NCBI RefSeq assembly: GCF_900114925.1
Contig: NZ_FOUR01000001.1
Location: 620,001-684,000 of the forward strand
Length of the DNA stretch: 64,000 nucleotides
Source: Marinobacter pelagius
Lineage (GTDB): Bacteria; Pseudomonadota; Gammaproteobacteria; Pseudomonadales; Oleiphilaceae
Direction: 5' to 3'
Position 1 is the first letter of the stretch. The number at the start of each line of letters is the position of its first letter. The notes beneath the pieces were generated by a model, which did no database searches, was not told where the DNA came from, and was given only the letters and a program-made list of their open reading frames with translations. Positions 32,050 to 41,545 of the stretch are shown here, one piece after another. The position numbers and the translations under genes were made by a program.

Positions 32050-32820
32050 CTACTTCCCGGAGGTCTGTTCCCTGGACCTGGCCTTTTCCTTCTCACGTTC
32101 CTTTTCCAGCAGGTGCGGCGCCATCACCTCTTCCAGGGAGTACCCGGTCAGCCGGCGGATGGTCCGCCACAGGTACCAGAAGATCAGCATCATCATGACC
32201 ATGGAGGGAATCGCGATCATCGGATAGCTCACCAGGGTCATCCGGCCGAGCTCCTCGTTGAAGGCCTGGGTGCCGGAGGGGCTGGTGACGATCCATTTTG
32301 CCAGCACGTAGTTCATGATCGAAGAAAACAGGAAGGTGCCGGCGAAGAAATAACTGGCTTTCAGCAGCCGGCCCTCGAACTCGTTCTCCTTGCCCTCATG
32401 CACCAAGCGCTCCTGGATCTTGTCCACATCCAGCACGGTCGGGTTGTACAGCAGGGTCCGGACCAGCGGATACCGGGTCCGGGTCGACACCAGCACGGCC
32501 AGCCCGATGATGGCCGGTACCGCGGCTTCCTTGATGGCCAGCCACTGGGAATTGAGCTCGAGCAGACCGATCCCGCCGGTGAGGCCGACGCTGATCAGAC
32601 CCAGCAGGGCAATGAAGTTTTTCTTGTGATACCGCACCAGCTCGAACAGGCCCCAGCCCAGAGGGAATGCCAGGCCGATGATCAGGGCGTTGACGCTGCC
32701 GAGGTGTTCGTCCCCGCTGAACTTCATCAGGATGACCGATGGGATGATGATACTGACCAGCAGATCAACCCAGGGACGGGGCTTGTGATCGGGAACGGAT
32801 CGGGGAGTGTCCGGAGTCAT
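32050..32820 (-). CDS. VC0807-like integral membrane protein
   Basis: Predicted inner-membrane protein of 256 residues and unknown function. It has about six hydrophobic segments (for example VDLLVSIIIPSVILM, ALIIGLAFPLGWGLFEL, AVPAIIGLAVLVS, YFFAGTFLFSSIMNYVLA, IAIPSMVMMMLIFWYLW). A charged C-terminus (LLEKEREKEKARSREQ) follows. It resembles the VC0807 family of uncharacterised proteins. I chose the ATG at 32820, since the longer open frame to 32925 adds a non-hydrophobic, unconserved-looking stretch. It lies downstream of gabT on the same strand, but a hairpin sits between them. Confidence 0.75.
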   Translation of the reverse strand: MTPDTPRSVPDHKPRPWVDLLVSIIIPSVILMKFSGDEHLGSVNALIIGLAFPLGWGLFELVRYHKKNFIALLGLISVGLTGGIGLLELNSQWLAIKEAAVPAIIGLAVLVSTRTRYPLVRTLLYNPTVLDVDKIQERLVHEGKENEFEGRLLKASYFFAGTFLFSSIMNYVLAKWIVTSPSGTQAFNEELGRMTLVSYPMIAIPSMVMMMLIFWYLWRTIRRLTGYSLEEVMAPHLLEKEREKEKARSREQTSGK

Positions 32821-32914
32821 TGAATTACCTGGTTGGACAGCCTGCACACACAGGCCGGGTGAATAATCGTGTTCAGGCAGTATACGATGAATCCGGGGGT
32901 ATTCGAAGGGAGTT

Positions 32915-32937
32915 GGCCGGGCCACAGAGGCCCGGCC
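32915..32937 (-). terminator. GC-rich hairpin between gabT and the VC0807-like gene
   Basis: GGCCGGGCC (32915-32923) and GGCCCGGCC (32929-32937) form a perfect 9-bp stem with a 5-nt loop, 18 bp past the gabT stop on the minus strand. There is no U-tract on either side, so termination may be inefficient. Confidence 0.5.
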
Positions 32938-32955
32938 GGCAAATGCCTTTGACGA

Positions 32956-34233
32956 TCAGGCACCTGCCTCTTTCAGGCTTTCCTCGACAATCGCCAGGCC
33001 TTCCTCAAGGATCTCGTCCTCGATGGTGACCGGCATGAGGAAGCGCAGGGTATTGCCGTACATGCCACAGCTCAGCAGGATCAGGCCCTTTTCCTTGGCC
33101 TTCTTGGTGACTGCCGCGGCCAGTTCCGGCATCGGCTTGTGGGAATCCTTGCTTTCCACCAGCTCGATTGCCGCCATGGGGCCGAGGTTGCGTACGTTAT
33201 CCACATGCTCGAACTGTTCCTGCCACTGGGCAAACCGGGCCTTGAGCTTTTCGCCGAGGCGCTGGCTCTTGCCCAGGATATCCTCTTCCTTGAACACGTC
33301 GAACACCGCGAGCGCCGCCGCACAGGCCGTCGGGCTGCCGGTGTAGGTGCCGCCCAGGGAGTTCGGGCCGGAGGAATCCATGACCTTGTCGGTGCCGACA
33401 ATCGCCGAGATCGGCATACCGTCCGCCATGGACTTGGCCATGGTCATGATGTCCGGCTCGACACCGCTGTGCTCGATGGCGAACATCTTGCCGGTCCGGC
33501 CAAAACCGCTCTGGACCTCGTCGACGATCATCAGGATGTCGTTGTCGTCGCAGATCTTGCGGACCTTTTCCAGGAAGCTTTTCGGTGCCGGATAGAAACC
33601 GCCCTCACCCAGTACCGGTTCCAGCACAATCGCTGCGGTATTGCGGGCCGGGGAGTCGGCCTTCATGGTCATGGCCAGGCCACGCAGGGCCTCGTCTTCG
33701 GAGACACCGTGGTACGGCACCGGGAAGGGCGCGCGGTACACCATGCCCGGCATCGGGCCGAAGTCAGTCTGGTAGGGCGCGGCCTTGCCGTTCATGGCCA
33801 TGGTCATGAAGGTGCGGCCATGGTAGCCGCCATCGAAACAGATGACGTTGGTCTTGCCGGTGGCTGCCCGGGCGATCTTCACGGCGTTCTCCAGGGCCTC
33901 GGCGCCGGAGTTGGCCAGCATGACCTTGCCGTGTCCGCGTACCGGCACCACTTCGCTCAGCTTCTGGGCCAGCTTCACATAACCCTCGTAGGGCATTACC
34001 GTCTGGCAGGTGTGCATCAGCTTGTCCAGCTGCGCCTTGACGGCTTCGACCACCTTGGGATGACGGTGGCCGATGTTCAGCACGCCGATACCACCGGCGA
34101 AGTCGATCATGCGCTTGCCGTCGGCGTCCCACAGCTCGGCGTTCAGGGCATGATCGGCAAATTGTTCATTGGGACTTGCCGCGCCCGCTGCCACGTAACG
34201 TTCTTTGAGTGCCTGCAATTCTTGATTGGTCAC
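32956..34233 (-). CDS. gabT: 4-aminobutyrate aminotransferase (GabT-type, class III)
   Basis: PLP-dependent transfer of the amino group from 4-aminobutyrate (or 5-aminovalerate) to 2-oxoglutarate. The 425-residue protein matches family length. It has the PLP-phosphate loop NSGAEALENAVKIAR (108-122), the aromatic FDGGYHGRT (133-141) and VDEVQSGFGRTG (238-249). The Schiff-base lysine Lys267 lies in TMAKSMADGMP. The gabD dehydrogenase gene that often follows is absent here, so the succinate semialdehyde step must be encoded elsewhere. A DnaA-box 9-mer lies at 33197-33205. Confidence 0.92.
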   Translation of the reverse strand: MTNQELQALKERYVAAGAASPNEQFADHALNAELWDADGKRMIDFAGGIGVLNIGHRHPKVVEAVKAQLDKLMHTCQTVMPYEGYVKLAQKLSEVVPVRGHGKVMLANSGAEALENAVKIARAATGKTNVICFDGGYHGRTFMTMAMNGKAAPYQTDFGPMPGMVYRAPFPVPYHGVSEDEALRGLAMTMKADSPARNTAAIVLEPVLGEGGFYPAPKSFLEKVRKICDDNDILMIVDEVQSGFGRTGKMFAIEHSGVEPDIMTMAKSMADGMPISAIVGTDKVMDSSGPNSLGGTYTGSPTACAAALAVFDVFKEEDILGKSQRLGEKLKARFAQWQEQFEHVDNVRNLGPMAAIELVESKDSHKPMPELAAAVTKKAKEKGLILLSCGMYGNTLRFLMPVTIEDEILEEGLAIVEESLKEAGA

Positions 34234-34316
34234 TTTGCGATCCTCCTGTTCGGGAGTCAGTAGGTTTAACTACCAGTGTAAGGAGTACGGGCGCCGGCCA
34301 CAAACCGACCACTATC

Positions 34317-36095
34317 TCAGCTTTGCTGATCCCGGAACTGGAGACGGGCAAGGCGCTGGTACAAGGGACTGGTTTCCATCAGTTTCTGGTGGTTGCCGAT
34401 CGCCAGTAACCGGCCATCCTCCAGTACCGCAATCCGGTCGGCATCGCGCACCGTGGCCAGCCGGTGGGCGATCACCAGGGTAGTCCGGTCCCGAGTCAGT
34501 GCCGGCATCGCCTGCTGGATCAGGTGTTCACTTTCTGCATCCAGGGCGCTGGTGGCCTCGTCCAGTAACAGTATCGGGGCATCGGCCAGCAGTGCCCGGG
34601 CCAGGGCCAGACGCTGTTTCTGGCCGCCGGACAGGCCCAGGCCGTTGTCACCGAGCCGGGTGTCATAACCTTCGGGGAGCCTGTGGATAAATTCGTGGGC
34701 ATGGGCCACGCGGGCTACCTGCTCCACTTCCGTCTCGCTGGCATCCGGGCGGGCATAACGGATATTGTCGGCGACCGAACCGTTAAACAGGGCCGGGTTC
34801 TGCGGCACCAGGGCAAAGCAGCGGCGCAGATCGGCAAGCTCCAGTGTGGAGCTGTCGATACCATCGATCCGGATGCTGCCTGCCTGTGGTGAATAGAAGT
34901 GCAGCAGCAGGTCGAACAGGGTGGATTTTCCGGCACCCGAGGGGCCCACCAGGGCAAGGGTCTCGCCAGGCTCGACGGTCAGGCACAGGTCATCCAGGGC
35001 AGGCGTCTCGGGTCGGCTCGGGTAACAGAACCGCAGATGGTCAATCTCGATCCGGCCGCTTACCCGCTCCGGCAGCCTGGTCGTGGATTTGCCCCGCTCA
35101 CCGAATTCCGGGCGGGTTTGCAGCAGTTCGAACAACCGGGCCGCGGACCCGGCGGCCCGTTGCACCTCACCAATCACCTCGCTGATGGCCCCGGCGGCGA
35201 CGCCCACCAACAGGCTGTAAAACACGAAGGCCGCCAGTTCCCCCGGGCTGATACGGCCCTCGATGACATCCAGGCCACCAATCCAGATCACGATACCCAC
35301 GGCGCCCATCACCAGGGAAATCGCCAGAGTGGTGAGCCAGGCCCGCTGCCGTATGCGGGCCCGGGCGATATCGAATGCCCCTTCCGACACCTCCCCGAAA
35401 TACTGACGATCCTGGGACTGGTGATTGAATGCCTGTACGGTCTTGATCTGGGTGAGGCTCTCGCCCACGTAACTGCCGACATCGGCCACCCGGTCCTGGC
35501 TCAGCCGGGACAGCTGCCGGACCCGGCGGCCAAAGAACAGGATCGGCGCAATCACCAGCGGAAAGCCGAGCAGGATGATGCTGGCCAGTTTCGGGTTGGT
35601 CACGAACAGGAGAATCAGCCCGCCCACCAGCATCAGCGCGTTGCGCAGCGCGATGGATACCGTCGAGCCGATCACCGATTGCAGCACGGTGGTATCGGCG
35701 GTGAACCGGGACTGGATCTCGAGCGCGCGGTTCTCTTCGAAGAAGCCCGGGTGCAGGTCGATCAGGTGATTGAACACCCGTTTTCGGATATCCGCCACCA
35801 CCCGCTCCCCGATCCAGGACACCAGGTAGAACCGGGCAAAAGAACCGAACGCCAGGCCCAGCACCAGCACAAAGAACAGCCCGATGGCCCGGGCCAGGTT
35901 GGCCGGTGACTCGGTGGCCAGGCCCTGGTCCACCAGGATCCGCAGCCCCTGCCCCAGACTCAGGGTGATGCCGGCGGTAATGACCAGGGCCACCAGGGCA
36001 CCGGCAACGGCACGCCGGTAGGGGCTGATGAACTCATAGACCAGTTTCAGGGCCTTGCGATGACGGGTGTTGATAGTCGGCCTCCGGATATCCAC
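34317..36095 (-). CDS. ABC exporter, fused permease/ATPase (MsbA-related)
   Basis: Half-transporter of the ABCB type with an N-terminal six-helix membrane domain (about 1-330) and a C-terminal ATPase. The ATPase has Walker A GPSGAGKSTLFDLL, signature LSGGQKQRLALARALL and Walker B ILLLDEATSALDAES. At 592 residues it is full length and resembles the MsbA-related group common in alphaproteobacteria and marine gammaproteobacteria. The start is a GTG at 36095 with no clear ribosome site, so the true N-terminus is uncertain by some residues. It diverges from the second ABC exporter gene across 78 bp. The substrate is unknown. Confidence 0.88.
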   Translation of the reverse strand: MDIRRPTINTRHRKALKLVYEFISPYRRAVAGALVALVITAGITLSLGQGLRILVDQGLATESPANLARAIGLFFVLVLGLAFGSFARFYLVSWIGERVVADIRKRVFNHLIDLHPGFFEENRALEIQSRFTADTTVLQSVIGSTVSIALRNALMLVGGLILLFVTNPKLASIILLGFPLVIAPILFFGRRVRQLSRLSQDRVADVGSYVGESLTQIKTVQAFNHQSQDRQYFGEVSEGAFDIARARIRQRAWLTTLAISLVMGAVGIVIWIGGLDVIEGRISPGELAAFVFYSLLVGVAAGAISEVIGEVQRAAGSAARLFELLQTRPEFGERGKSTTRLPERVSGRIEIDHLRFCYPSRPETPALDDLCLTVEPGETLALVGPSGAGKSTLFDLLLHFYSPQAGSIRIDGIDSSTLELADLRRCFALVPQNPALFNGSVADNIRYARPDASETEVEQVARVAHAHEFIHRLPEGYDTRLGDNGLGLSGGQKQRLALARALLADAPILLLDEATSALDAESEHLIQQAMPALTRDRTTLVIAHRLATVRDADRIAVLEDGRLLAIGNHQKLMETSPLYQRLARLQFRDQQS

Positions 36096-36173
36096 AGGAA
36101 GTGCTGTACACTTTGATTGCTGTCCATCATACGGCTGAATCGATCATTTTGCCCTGACCGAAAAGGAAAACCC

Positions 36174-37970
36174 GTGCGCGCCTACGCCGACAATGACTAC
36201 CCCGCCGATCATAAACCCGACTGGAAAGTGATAGCCGGCCTCTGGCCCTATCTGGCGGAGTTCCGTGGCCGGGTGATCCTGGCGCTGTCGTTGCTGGTAT
36301 TGGCGAAGCTGGCCACGGTGGCCACGCCGGTTGCCCTCAAGTACATCGTCGATTACCTGGACCAGAACCGGGGGGCGGACATGGTGCTGTGGATACCGGT
36401 AGTGCTGGTGATCGCCTACGGCAGTCTCCGGTTTGGCAGTACCCTGTTCAGTGAATTGCGGGATGCGGTCTTTGCCCGGGTGGCGGAGCGAGCCATGCGC
36501 CGGGTATCGCTGCGGGTGTTCCGTCACCTGCACCAGCGGGAACTGGCCTTCCACCTGGACCGGAAGACCGGGGGCCTCGCCCGGGATATCGAGCGGGGCA
36601 CCAACGGCATCAGTTTCCTGCTGCGCTTCACCCTGTTCAACATCGTCCCCACCCTGCTGGAGATCCTGCTGGTTGCCGGCATCCTGCTGGTGGTGTTCAA
36701 CGTGAGCTATGTGCTGGCAATCCTGGTCGCCGTCGTGGTCTACGTGGTGTTTTCCATCAAGGTCACCGAATGGCGCACCAAGTTCGTACGGGAGGCTAAT
36801 GCCCGGGACAACCAGTCCAATTCCAGGGCCGTGGACAGCCTGCTCAACTACGAGACAGTCAAGTATTTCAACAATGAGCGCTATGAAGCGGAGCTGTATG
36901 ACCGGGACCTGGAGGACTGGGAAGCGGCCCGGCTGAAAAACCGCCTGTCACTGGCCAGCCTGAACGGTGGCCAGGCCTTGATCATCGGCGTGGCCCTGAT
37001 CGTGATCATGGCGATGGCGGTGCGTGAGGTGGCGGCCGGGGAGATTACCCTGGGGGATTTCACCATGATCAACGCCTACCTGATCCAGCTGTTCATCCCC
37101 CTGAACGCGCTCGGATTTGTCTACCGGGAGATCCGTCAGGCCCTGGTGAACGTCGAGCGCCTGTTCAAGCTGCTCGATGATCGCCCGGCGATTGTGGATA
37201 AACCGGATGCCCCGGCCCTGGCTGTGGATAACGGTGAGGTCCGGTTTGACCATGTTCACTTCGGCTACCGGCCCGACCGGCCGATCCTCAGGGATGTGGA
37301 CTTTGCCATTCCCGCCGGGCATACGGTGGCGGTGGTCGGTGCCAGTGGCGCCGGCAAGTCCACCCTGGCGAGGTTGCTGTTCCGGTTCTTCGATGTGGAC
37401 AGCGGCAGTATCCGGATCGATGGCCAGGATATCCGGGACGTAACCCAGGACAGCCTGCGGGCTGCCATCGGGGTGGTGCCCCAGGATACGGTTCTGTTCA
37501 ATGACACCCTGTACCGGAACCTCGCCTATGGCCGGCCGGAAGCGACTGAAGAGGAAGTGCACCGGGCAGCCCGGATGGCTCACCTGGAGGGGTTTATCCA
37601 CAGCCTGCCCGAGGGCTATGACACCAAGGTGGGTGAGCGTGGTCTGAAACTGTCGGGGGGCGAGAAACAGCGGGTGGCCATCGCCCGGGTCATCCTCAAG
37701 AACCCGCCGTTGCTGATCCTGGACGAGGCCACGTCGTCACTGGATTCCCTGTCGGAGCAGGCGATCCTCGGGGCCCTGCGGGAGGTCAGCCGGCAGCGCA
37801 CCACCCTGGTTATCGCCCATCGGCTGTCCACCATCCGCGATGCCGATACCATCCTGGTGATGGATGCCGGCCGGATCGTGGAAAGTGGCCATCATAATGA
37901 ACTGCTGGCCCGGGCCGGACATTACGCCCGACTGTGGCGTCAGCAACACCAGGATCAGTCGCCGGCGTGA
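36174..37970 (+). CDS. ABC exporter of the ATM1/HMT1 type
   Basis: Fused permease/ATPase related to mitochondrial ATM1 and bacterial heavy-metal exporters that move glutathione-linked or persulfide-type sulfur or metal conjugates. I chose the GTG at 36174 because AAAAGGAAA lies just upstream; this gives 598 residues starting (M)RAYADNDYPADHKPDWKVIA. The membrane domain has SRAVDSLLNYETVKYFNNER, diagnostic for the ATM1 group. The ATPase has GASGAGKSTLARLL, LSGGEKQRVAIARVIL and LLILDEATSSLDSLS. Three DnaA-box 9-mers lie at 37193, 37223 and 37594. Its 3' end overlaps the convergent cyclase gene by 16 bp. Confidence 0.9.
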   Translation: MRAYADNDYPADHKPDWKVIAGLWPYLAEFRGRVILALSLLVLAKLATVATPVALKYIVDYLDQNRGADMVLWIPVVLVIAYGSLRFGSTLFSELRDAVFARVAERAMRRVSLRVFRHLHQRELAFHLDRKTGGLARDIERGTNGISFLLRFTLFNIVPTLLEILLVAGILLVVFNVSYVLAILVAVVVYVVFSIKVTEWRTKFVREANARDNQSNSRAVDSLLNYETVKYFNNERYEAELYDRDLEDWEAARLKNRLSLASLNGGQALIIGVALIVIMAMAVREVAAGEITLGDFTMINAYLIQLFIPLNALGFVYREIRQALVNVERLFKLLDDRPAIVDKPDAPALAVDNGEVRFDHVHFGYRPDRPILRDVDFAIPAGHTVAVVGASGAGKSTLARLLFRFFDVDSGSIRIDGQDIRDVTQDSLRAAIGVVPQDTVLFNDTLYRNLAYGRPEATEEEVHRAARMAHLEGFIHSLPEGYDTKVGERGLKLSGGEKQRVAIARVILKNPPLLILDEATSSLDSLSEQAILGALREVSRQRTTLVIAHRLSTIRDADTILVMDAGRIVESGHHNELLARAGHYARLWRQQHQDQSPA

Positions 37971-39337
37971 CGCCTCGCCGGGGCCAGGTTCCGGTCATAG
38001 ACCATGACCCGGTTCCGTCCCGCGGCCTTGCCGGCATAGAGCGCGGTATCTGCCCGGAGCATGATTTCTTTGGCGTTGCCATCCTGCGGGCAGGAGACCG
38101 CAATACCGCAGGTTATGGAACCCCGGATACACTGCTCCGGGCCCTCGAAGGAATGCTCGGACAGGGTCTGGCGAAGCCGTTCGGCAAGATGGTGGGCGCT
38201 GTCCTGGTCGCTGTCGGGCAGGAGGATGGCAAATTCCTCGCCACCAATGCGGGCGAAGGTATCACTGGCGCGCAGGCTGTCCTGGACCAGATGGGTGGTC
38301 TCCCGTAGCACCATGTCTCCGGCGTTATGGCCGAACCGATCGTTCACCTGCTTGAACCAGTCGAAATCAAACAGGATGACCGCATAGGATGGACCGTTGC
38401 GGCGATAGCGCTGGTATTCCCGCGACAGCAGTTCCATGAACTGGCGTCGGTTGGCGGCCCCGGTCAGCTCGTCGGTGATGGCAATCTGCCGCAGCTTTTC
38501 CTCCAGTTCCTTCTGGGCGCTGATGTCGAGAATCGCGCCATGCCAGAGGATACTGCCGCTGTCCCTGAATTCCGGTCGGGCCTGGCCGAAAACCCAGCGG
38601 ACATGGCCGTCGACCACGACCCGGTACTCACAATTCCAGTCGCCGCCACTGGCCCGTGAGGCCTCAATGGTGTCGCGAACATGCTGGAGATCGTCGGGAT
38701 GAATCTTGTCAAAGATCAGGGAGGCATCCTTGCGTACCTGTTCCGGGCTGACCCCATAGATCCGCTCGATCCCGGCGCTGGCGTAGGGAAAACTCATGAA
38801 GCCATCCGGTTGCATCTCGAACTGGTAAATTACCCCCGGAATTGTCGCCGCCATCTTTTCCAGTCGCTCGATGGTCTCGAGCTGCTCCGCCTGGACTGCC
38901 TCGAGCTGTTGCTGGTATTGCCTGGCGGCGCTGATGTCGATGTGGGTCCCACTGACCCATTCTGGATCGCCCTCGGGGGTCCGGCTCACCAGGCGTCCGT
39001 AATCCCGTACCCAGACCCAGTGGCCATTCCGGTGGCGCATGCGGGCTTCGCATTCGTAGTAGTCCGTCTCACCCCGGAAGTGGGCCTGCAGGCGCTGCTC
39101 GGACTCTGCCAGATCATCGGGATGGGCAAACTTCAGCCAGGTCTCGATGGAGATAGGCTGCAGTTCTTCCAGCGTGTAACCAATGATCTGGGCCCAGCGC
39201 TCGTTGAACACCGTCTCACCGGTCTGGACGTTCCATTCCCAGGTGCCGGCCCGGGTGCCTTCAAGAATGGTCTTGAGCCGGGCGGCCTCATCCTGGCCGA
39301 GGTAGGCGCTCTGTTCCGTTGTGGATCTGTCGGTCAT
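37955..39337 (-). CDS. PAS-PAS diguanylate cyclase (GGDEF)
   Basis: Predicted c-di-GMP synthase of 460 residues. Two PAS/PAC sensory units (about 20-140 and 160-280) precede a GGDEF domain. The active-site signature is GGEEF (365-369) and the allosteric RxxD site (RASD, 357-360) lies five residues upstream, so activity and product inhibition are both expected. No membrane segment or EAL domain is present, so it is likely cytosolic. PAS motifs such as GTWEWNVQTGETVFNERWAQ are of the PAS_3 type. It starts 33 bp after the recD stop on the same strand. Confidence 0.92.
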   Translation of the reverse strand: MTDRSTTEQSAYLGQDEAARLKTILEGTRAGTWEWNVQTGETVFNERWAQIIGYTLEELQPISIETWLKFAHPDDLAESEQRLQAHFRGETDYYECEARMRHRNGHWVWVRDYGRLVSRTPEGDPEWVSGTHIDISAARQYQQQLEAVQAEQLETIERLEKMAATIPGVIYQFEMQPDGFMSFPYASAGIERIYGVSPEQVRKDASLIFDKIHPDDLQHVRDTIEASRASGGDWNCEYRVVVDGHVRWVFGQARPEFRDSGSILWHGAILDISAQKELEEKLRQIAITDELTGAANRRQFMELLSREYQRYRRNGPSYAVILFDFDWFKQVNDRFGHNAGDMVLRETTHLVQDSLRASDTFARIGGEEFAILLPDSDQDSAHHLAERLRQTLSEHSFEGPEQCIRGSITCGIAVSCPQDGNAKEIMLRADTALYAGKAAGRNRVMVYDRNLAPARRHAGD

Positions 39338-39370
39338 TTGAATTGATTGCCTGGAACTTTCGGGGTCTTG

Positions 39371-41545
39371 TCAGACTATAGTTGAGGAATCGTTCATATA
39401 CGACTCGGCCGGCCCCTCGGATGCGGCAAGCGCCCGGGCCAGCCCCGAGGCCCGCACCACCCGTTGGCTGGCACTGGCCTTGAACACACCGGCATCACCG
39501 GTGATCAGGCTGAACCAGTTCCGGGCCCGGGTGATGCCGGTGTAGACCAGCTCCCGGGTCAGCACCGGGCTCATGCGATCCGGCAAGACCAGACAGGTGT
39601 GATTGAATTCCGAGCCCTGGGACTTGTGGACCGTCATGGCGTAGACCGTCTCCAGCTGCTGCAGGCGGCTCGGGGAAATCCAGCGGATGCCGTCGGTACC
39701 ATCGCTGCTGGGGAAGGCCACCCGCAACGCCGGACGGGGTTCGCCGTTCTCGGCCCGGTCCCAGGGCACGCTGAAGGTGATGCCGATATCACCGTTCATG
39801 AGGCCGAGATTGTAGTCATTGCCGGTGACCAGTACCGGCCGCCCGGCGTACCAGCCTTCCGCCCGGGGGATCAGTTTTTCCGACAGCAGGTGTCGGGCAA
39901 TGCGTTCGTTCAGACCTTCCACGCCCCACGGACCCTGACGCAGCGCACACAGCAGCTGGAAGTCACCGAAGGCAGCCAGCACGCGGCGGGCCAGCTCGTC
40001 CCAGTCCGCCAACGGGCTGTCCATCCCCAGATGGTGGTTGGCCATCAGTTCAAGGTAATGGCGATAGCCCACGGGGACTGGTAGGTCCTTACCGTGCAGT
40101 ACCCTGCCCCGGCCTTCATTGCGGAAGGCTCCGGGACTGCCGGAGATGGCGTGATGGCAGATGCGCTCCAGGGTCGCTTCCGGATCAGGATCGGCGTCGT
40201 CGCCGTTGAGCCAGACCACATCATCGAAGTGCGCCCGGCGACAATGTTCGAGCATCCTGGCATCCAGGGTGTTGGTATTGACCGCTTCCGCCAGTTCACG
40301 GATACCGCTGCCCTCGGTGAAGCGGTAGCTCTTGCGAAGCATGGCCACCGCCTGGTCGAGCGCCTGCCCCTGTGGATCGAGCAAATTCTCCGGCAGTGGT
40401 TGTCCGGTCACCGATTCCAGCCACTGTGCCGTGTCAGGCCGGTAGTGGGCCTGCCGGGCCCGTTGGCACAGTTCGCCAAGAACCGCGCCGGCATCCACCG
40501 AGGCGAGCTGGTCCTTGTCGCCGAGCAGGATCAGCTGGGCATGGTCCGGCAGGGCCTCGAACACCGAGGCCATCAGGTCGACATCCACCATGGAGGCTTC
40601 GTCGATTACCAGGATATCCACCAGCAGGGGATTGTCCCGGTTATGGCGGAACTTCCGGGTATCCGGGCGACTGCCCAGCAATCGGTGCAGGGTGGTGACC
40701 CGGGTGGGGATATCCTCCAGCCGGACCCGACCGGGGAGCTGATCCAGTGGCAGGCGGCTCACCGCCCCGCCAATGGACTCGTTCAGCCGTGCCGCCGCCT
40801 TGCCAGTGGGCGCGGCCAGGCGAATGCGGAACTTCCGGCCGGCGCGGGCCGGATCCTCACCCGCCACTGCCTGCAGGGCCGCCAGCAGGTTCACCACTGT
40901 CGTGGTCTTTCCGGTACCCGGCCCGCCGGTAATTACGGCGAAACGTTTGCGCGCTGCCAGCGCACAGGCCAGTTTCTGGTAGTCCACGTCATCCCCGGGC
41001 TGGAACAGGATGTTCAACGTTTCGGTGAGGGTCCGGGTGGCGCCCGAGCCGGGATCATCGAGCGGGGAATTCAGGGCCAGGCGGTTGCTGATACCCCGGG
41101 CAATCCGTTGTTCGTAACGCCAGAAACGCCGCAGGTAAAGGCGGGTATCGTTCACAACCAGTGGTGTGGTCAGTAAGCCATCACTTACCGCTCGAGTATT
41201 GGCCAGCGCAGTCAGGCAGTCTTCGAGAGAGGCCTTTGCCAGGACCTCGGATGGCGAGGGGCATGCCTCCTGGTCCCCGACCGGGAGTGCGGCCATGGTC
41301 TCTTCCGGTGGCAAGGCCAGGGTGTTGCCCGCGTCCTCCAGCAAGCTCACCAGGTCGATGCAGACATGCCCTCGCCCGACCTGGTGTGAGGCCAGCGCGG
41401 CCAGCAACAGCAGCAGCGGCTCCGGGGTCTCAGCCTGCTCTTCGCACAGTTGCCGGATCAGGCGCGCGAAGGCCACGTCCAGGGGGCGGATCCATTCGGC
41501 CTGGCGCCATTGCTCCAGCAGTGTTTCCAGTTGCTCGAGATTCAT
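39371..41545 (-). CDS. recD: Exodeoxyribonuclease V subunit alpha (RecD)
   Basis: 5'-3' helicase subunit of RecBCD. The 724-residue protein has Walker A GGPGTGKTTTVVNLL (207-221). It also has helicase motifs DILVIDEASMVDVDLMAS and LILLGDKDQLASVDAGAVLG, and near the C-terminus the UvrD-like AMTVHKSQGSEFNHTCLVLP. It is somewhat longer than the E. coli protein. Its ATG overlaps the recB stop codon (ATGA), indicating translational coupling. Confidence 0.96.
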   Translation of the reverse strand: MNLEQLETLLEQWRQAEWIRPLDVAFARLIRQLCEEQAETPEPLLLLLAALASHQVGRGHVCIDLVSLLEDAGNTLALPPEETMAALPVGDQEACPSPSEVLAKASLEDCLTALANTRAVSDGLLTTPLVVNDTRLYLRRFWRYEQRIARGISNRLALNSPLDDPGSGATRTLTETLNILFQPGDDVDYQKLACALAARKRFAVITGGPGTGKTTTVVNLLAALQAVAGEDPARAGRKFRIRLAAPTGKAAARLNESIGGAVSRLPLDQLPGRVRLEDIPTRVTTLHRLLGSRPDTRKFRHNRDNPLLVDILVIDEASMVDVDLMASVFEALPDHAQLILLGDKDQLASVDAGAVLGELCQRARQAHYRPDTAQWLESVTGQPLPENLLDPQGQALDQAVAMLRKSYRFTEGSGIRELAEAVNTNTLDARMLEHCRRAHFDDVVWLNGDDADPDPEATLERICHHAISGSPGAFRNEGRGRVLHGKDLPVPVGYRHYLELMANHHLGMDSPLADWDELARRVLAAFGDFQLLCALRQGPWGVEGLNERIARHLLSEKLIPRAEGWYAGRPVLVTGNDYNLGLMNGDIGITFSVPWDRAENGEPRPALRVAFPSSDGTDGIRWISPSRLQQLETVYAMTVHKSQGSEFNHTCLVLPDRMSPVLTRELVYTGITRARNWFSLITGDAGVFKASASQRVVRASGLARALAASEGPAESYMNDSSTIV

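Noticed and set aside
36174..37970. Lipid A flippase MsbA as the identity of the second ABC exporter
   Set aside because: The YFNNE region and ABC motifs fit the ATM1/HMT1 group better. No lipid A genes are adjacent.
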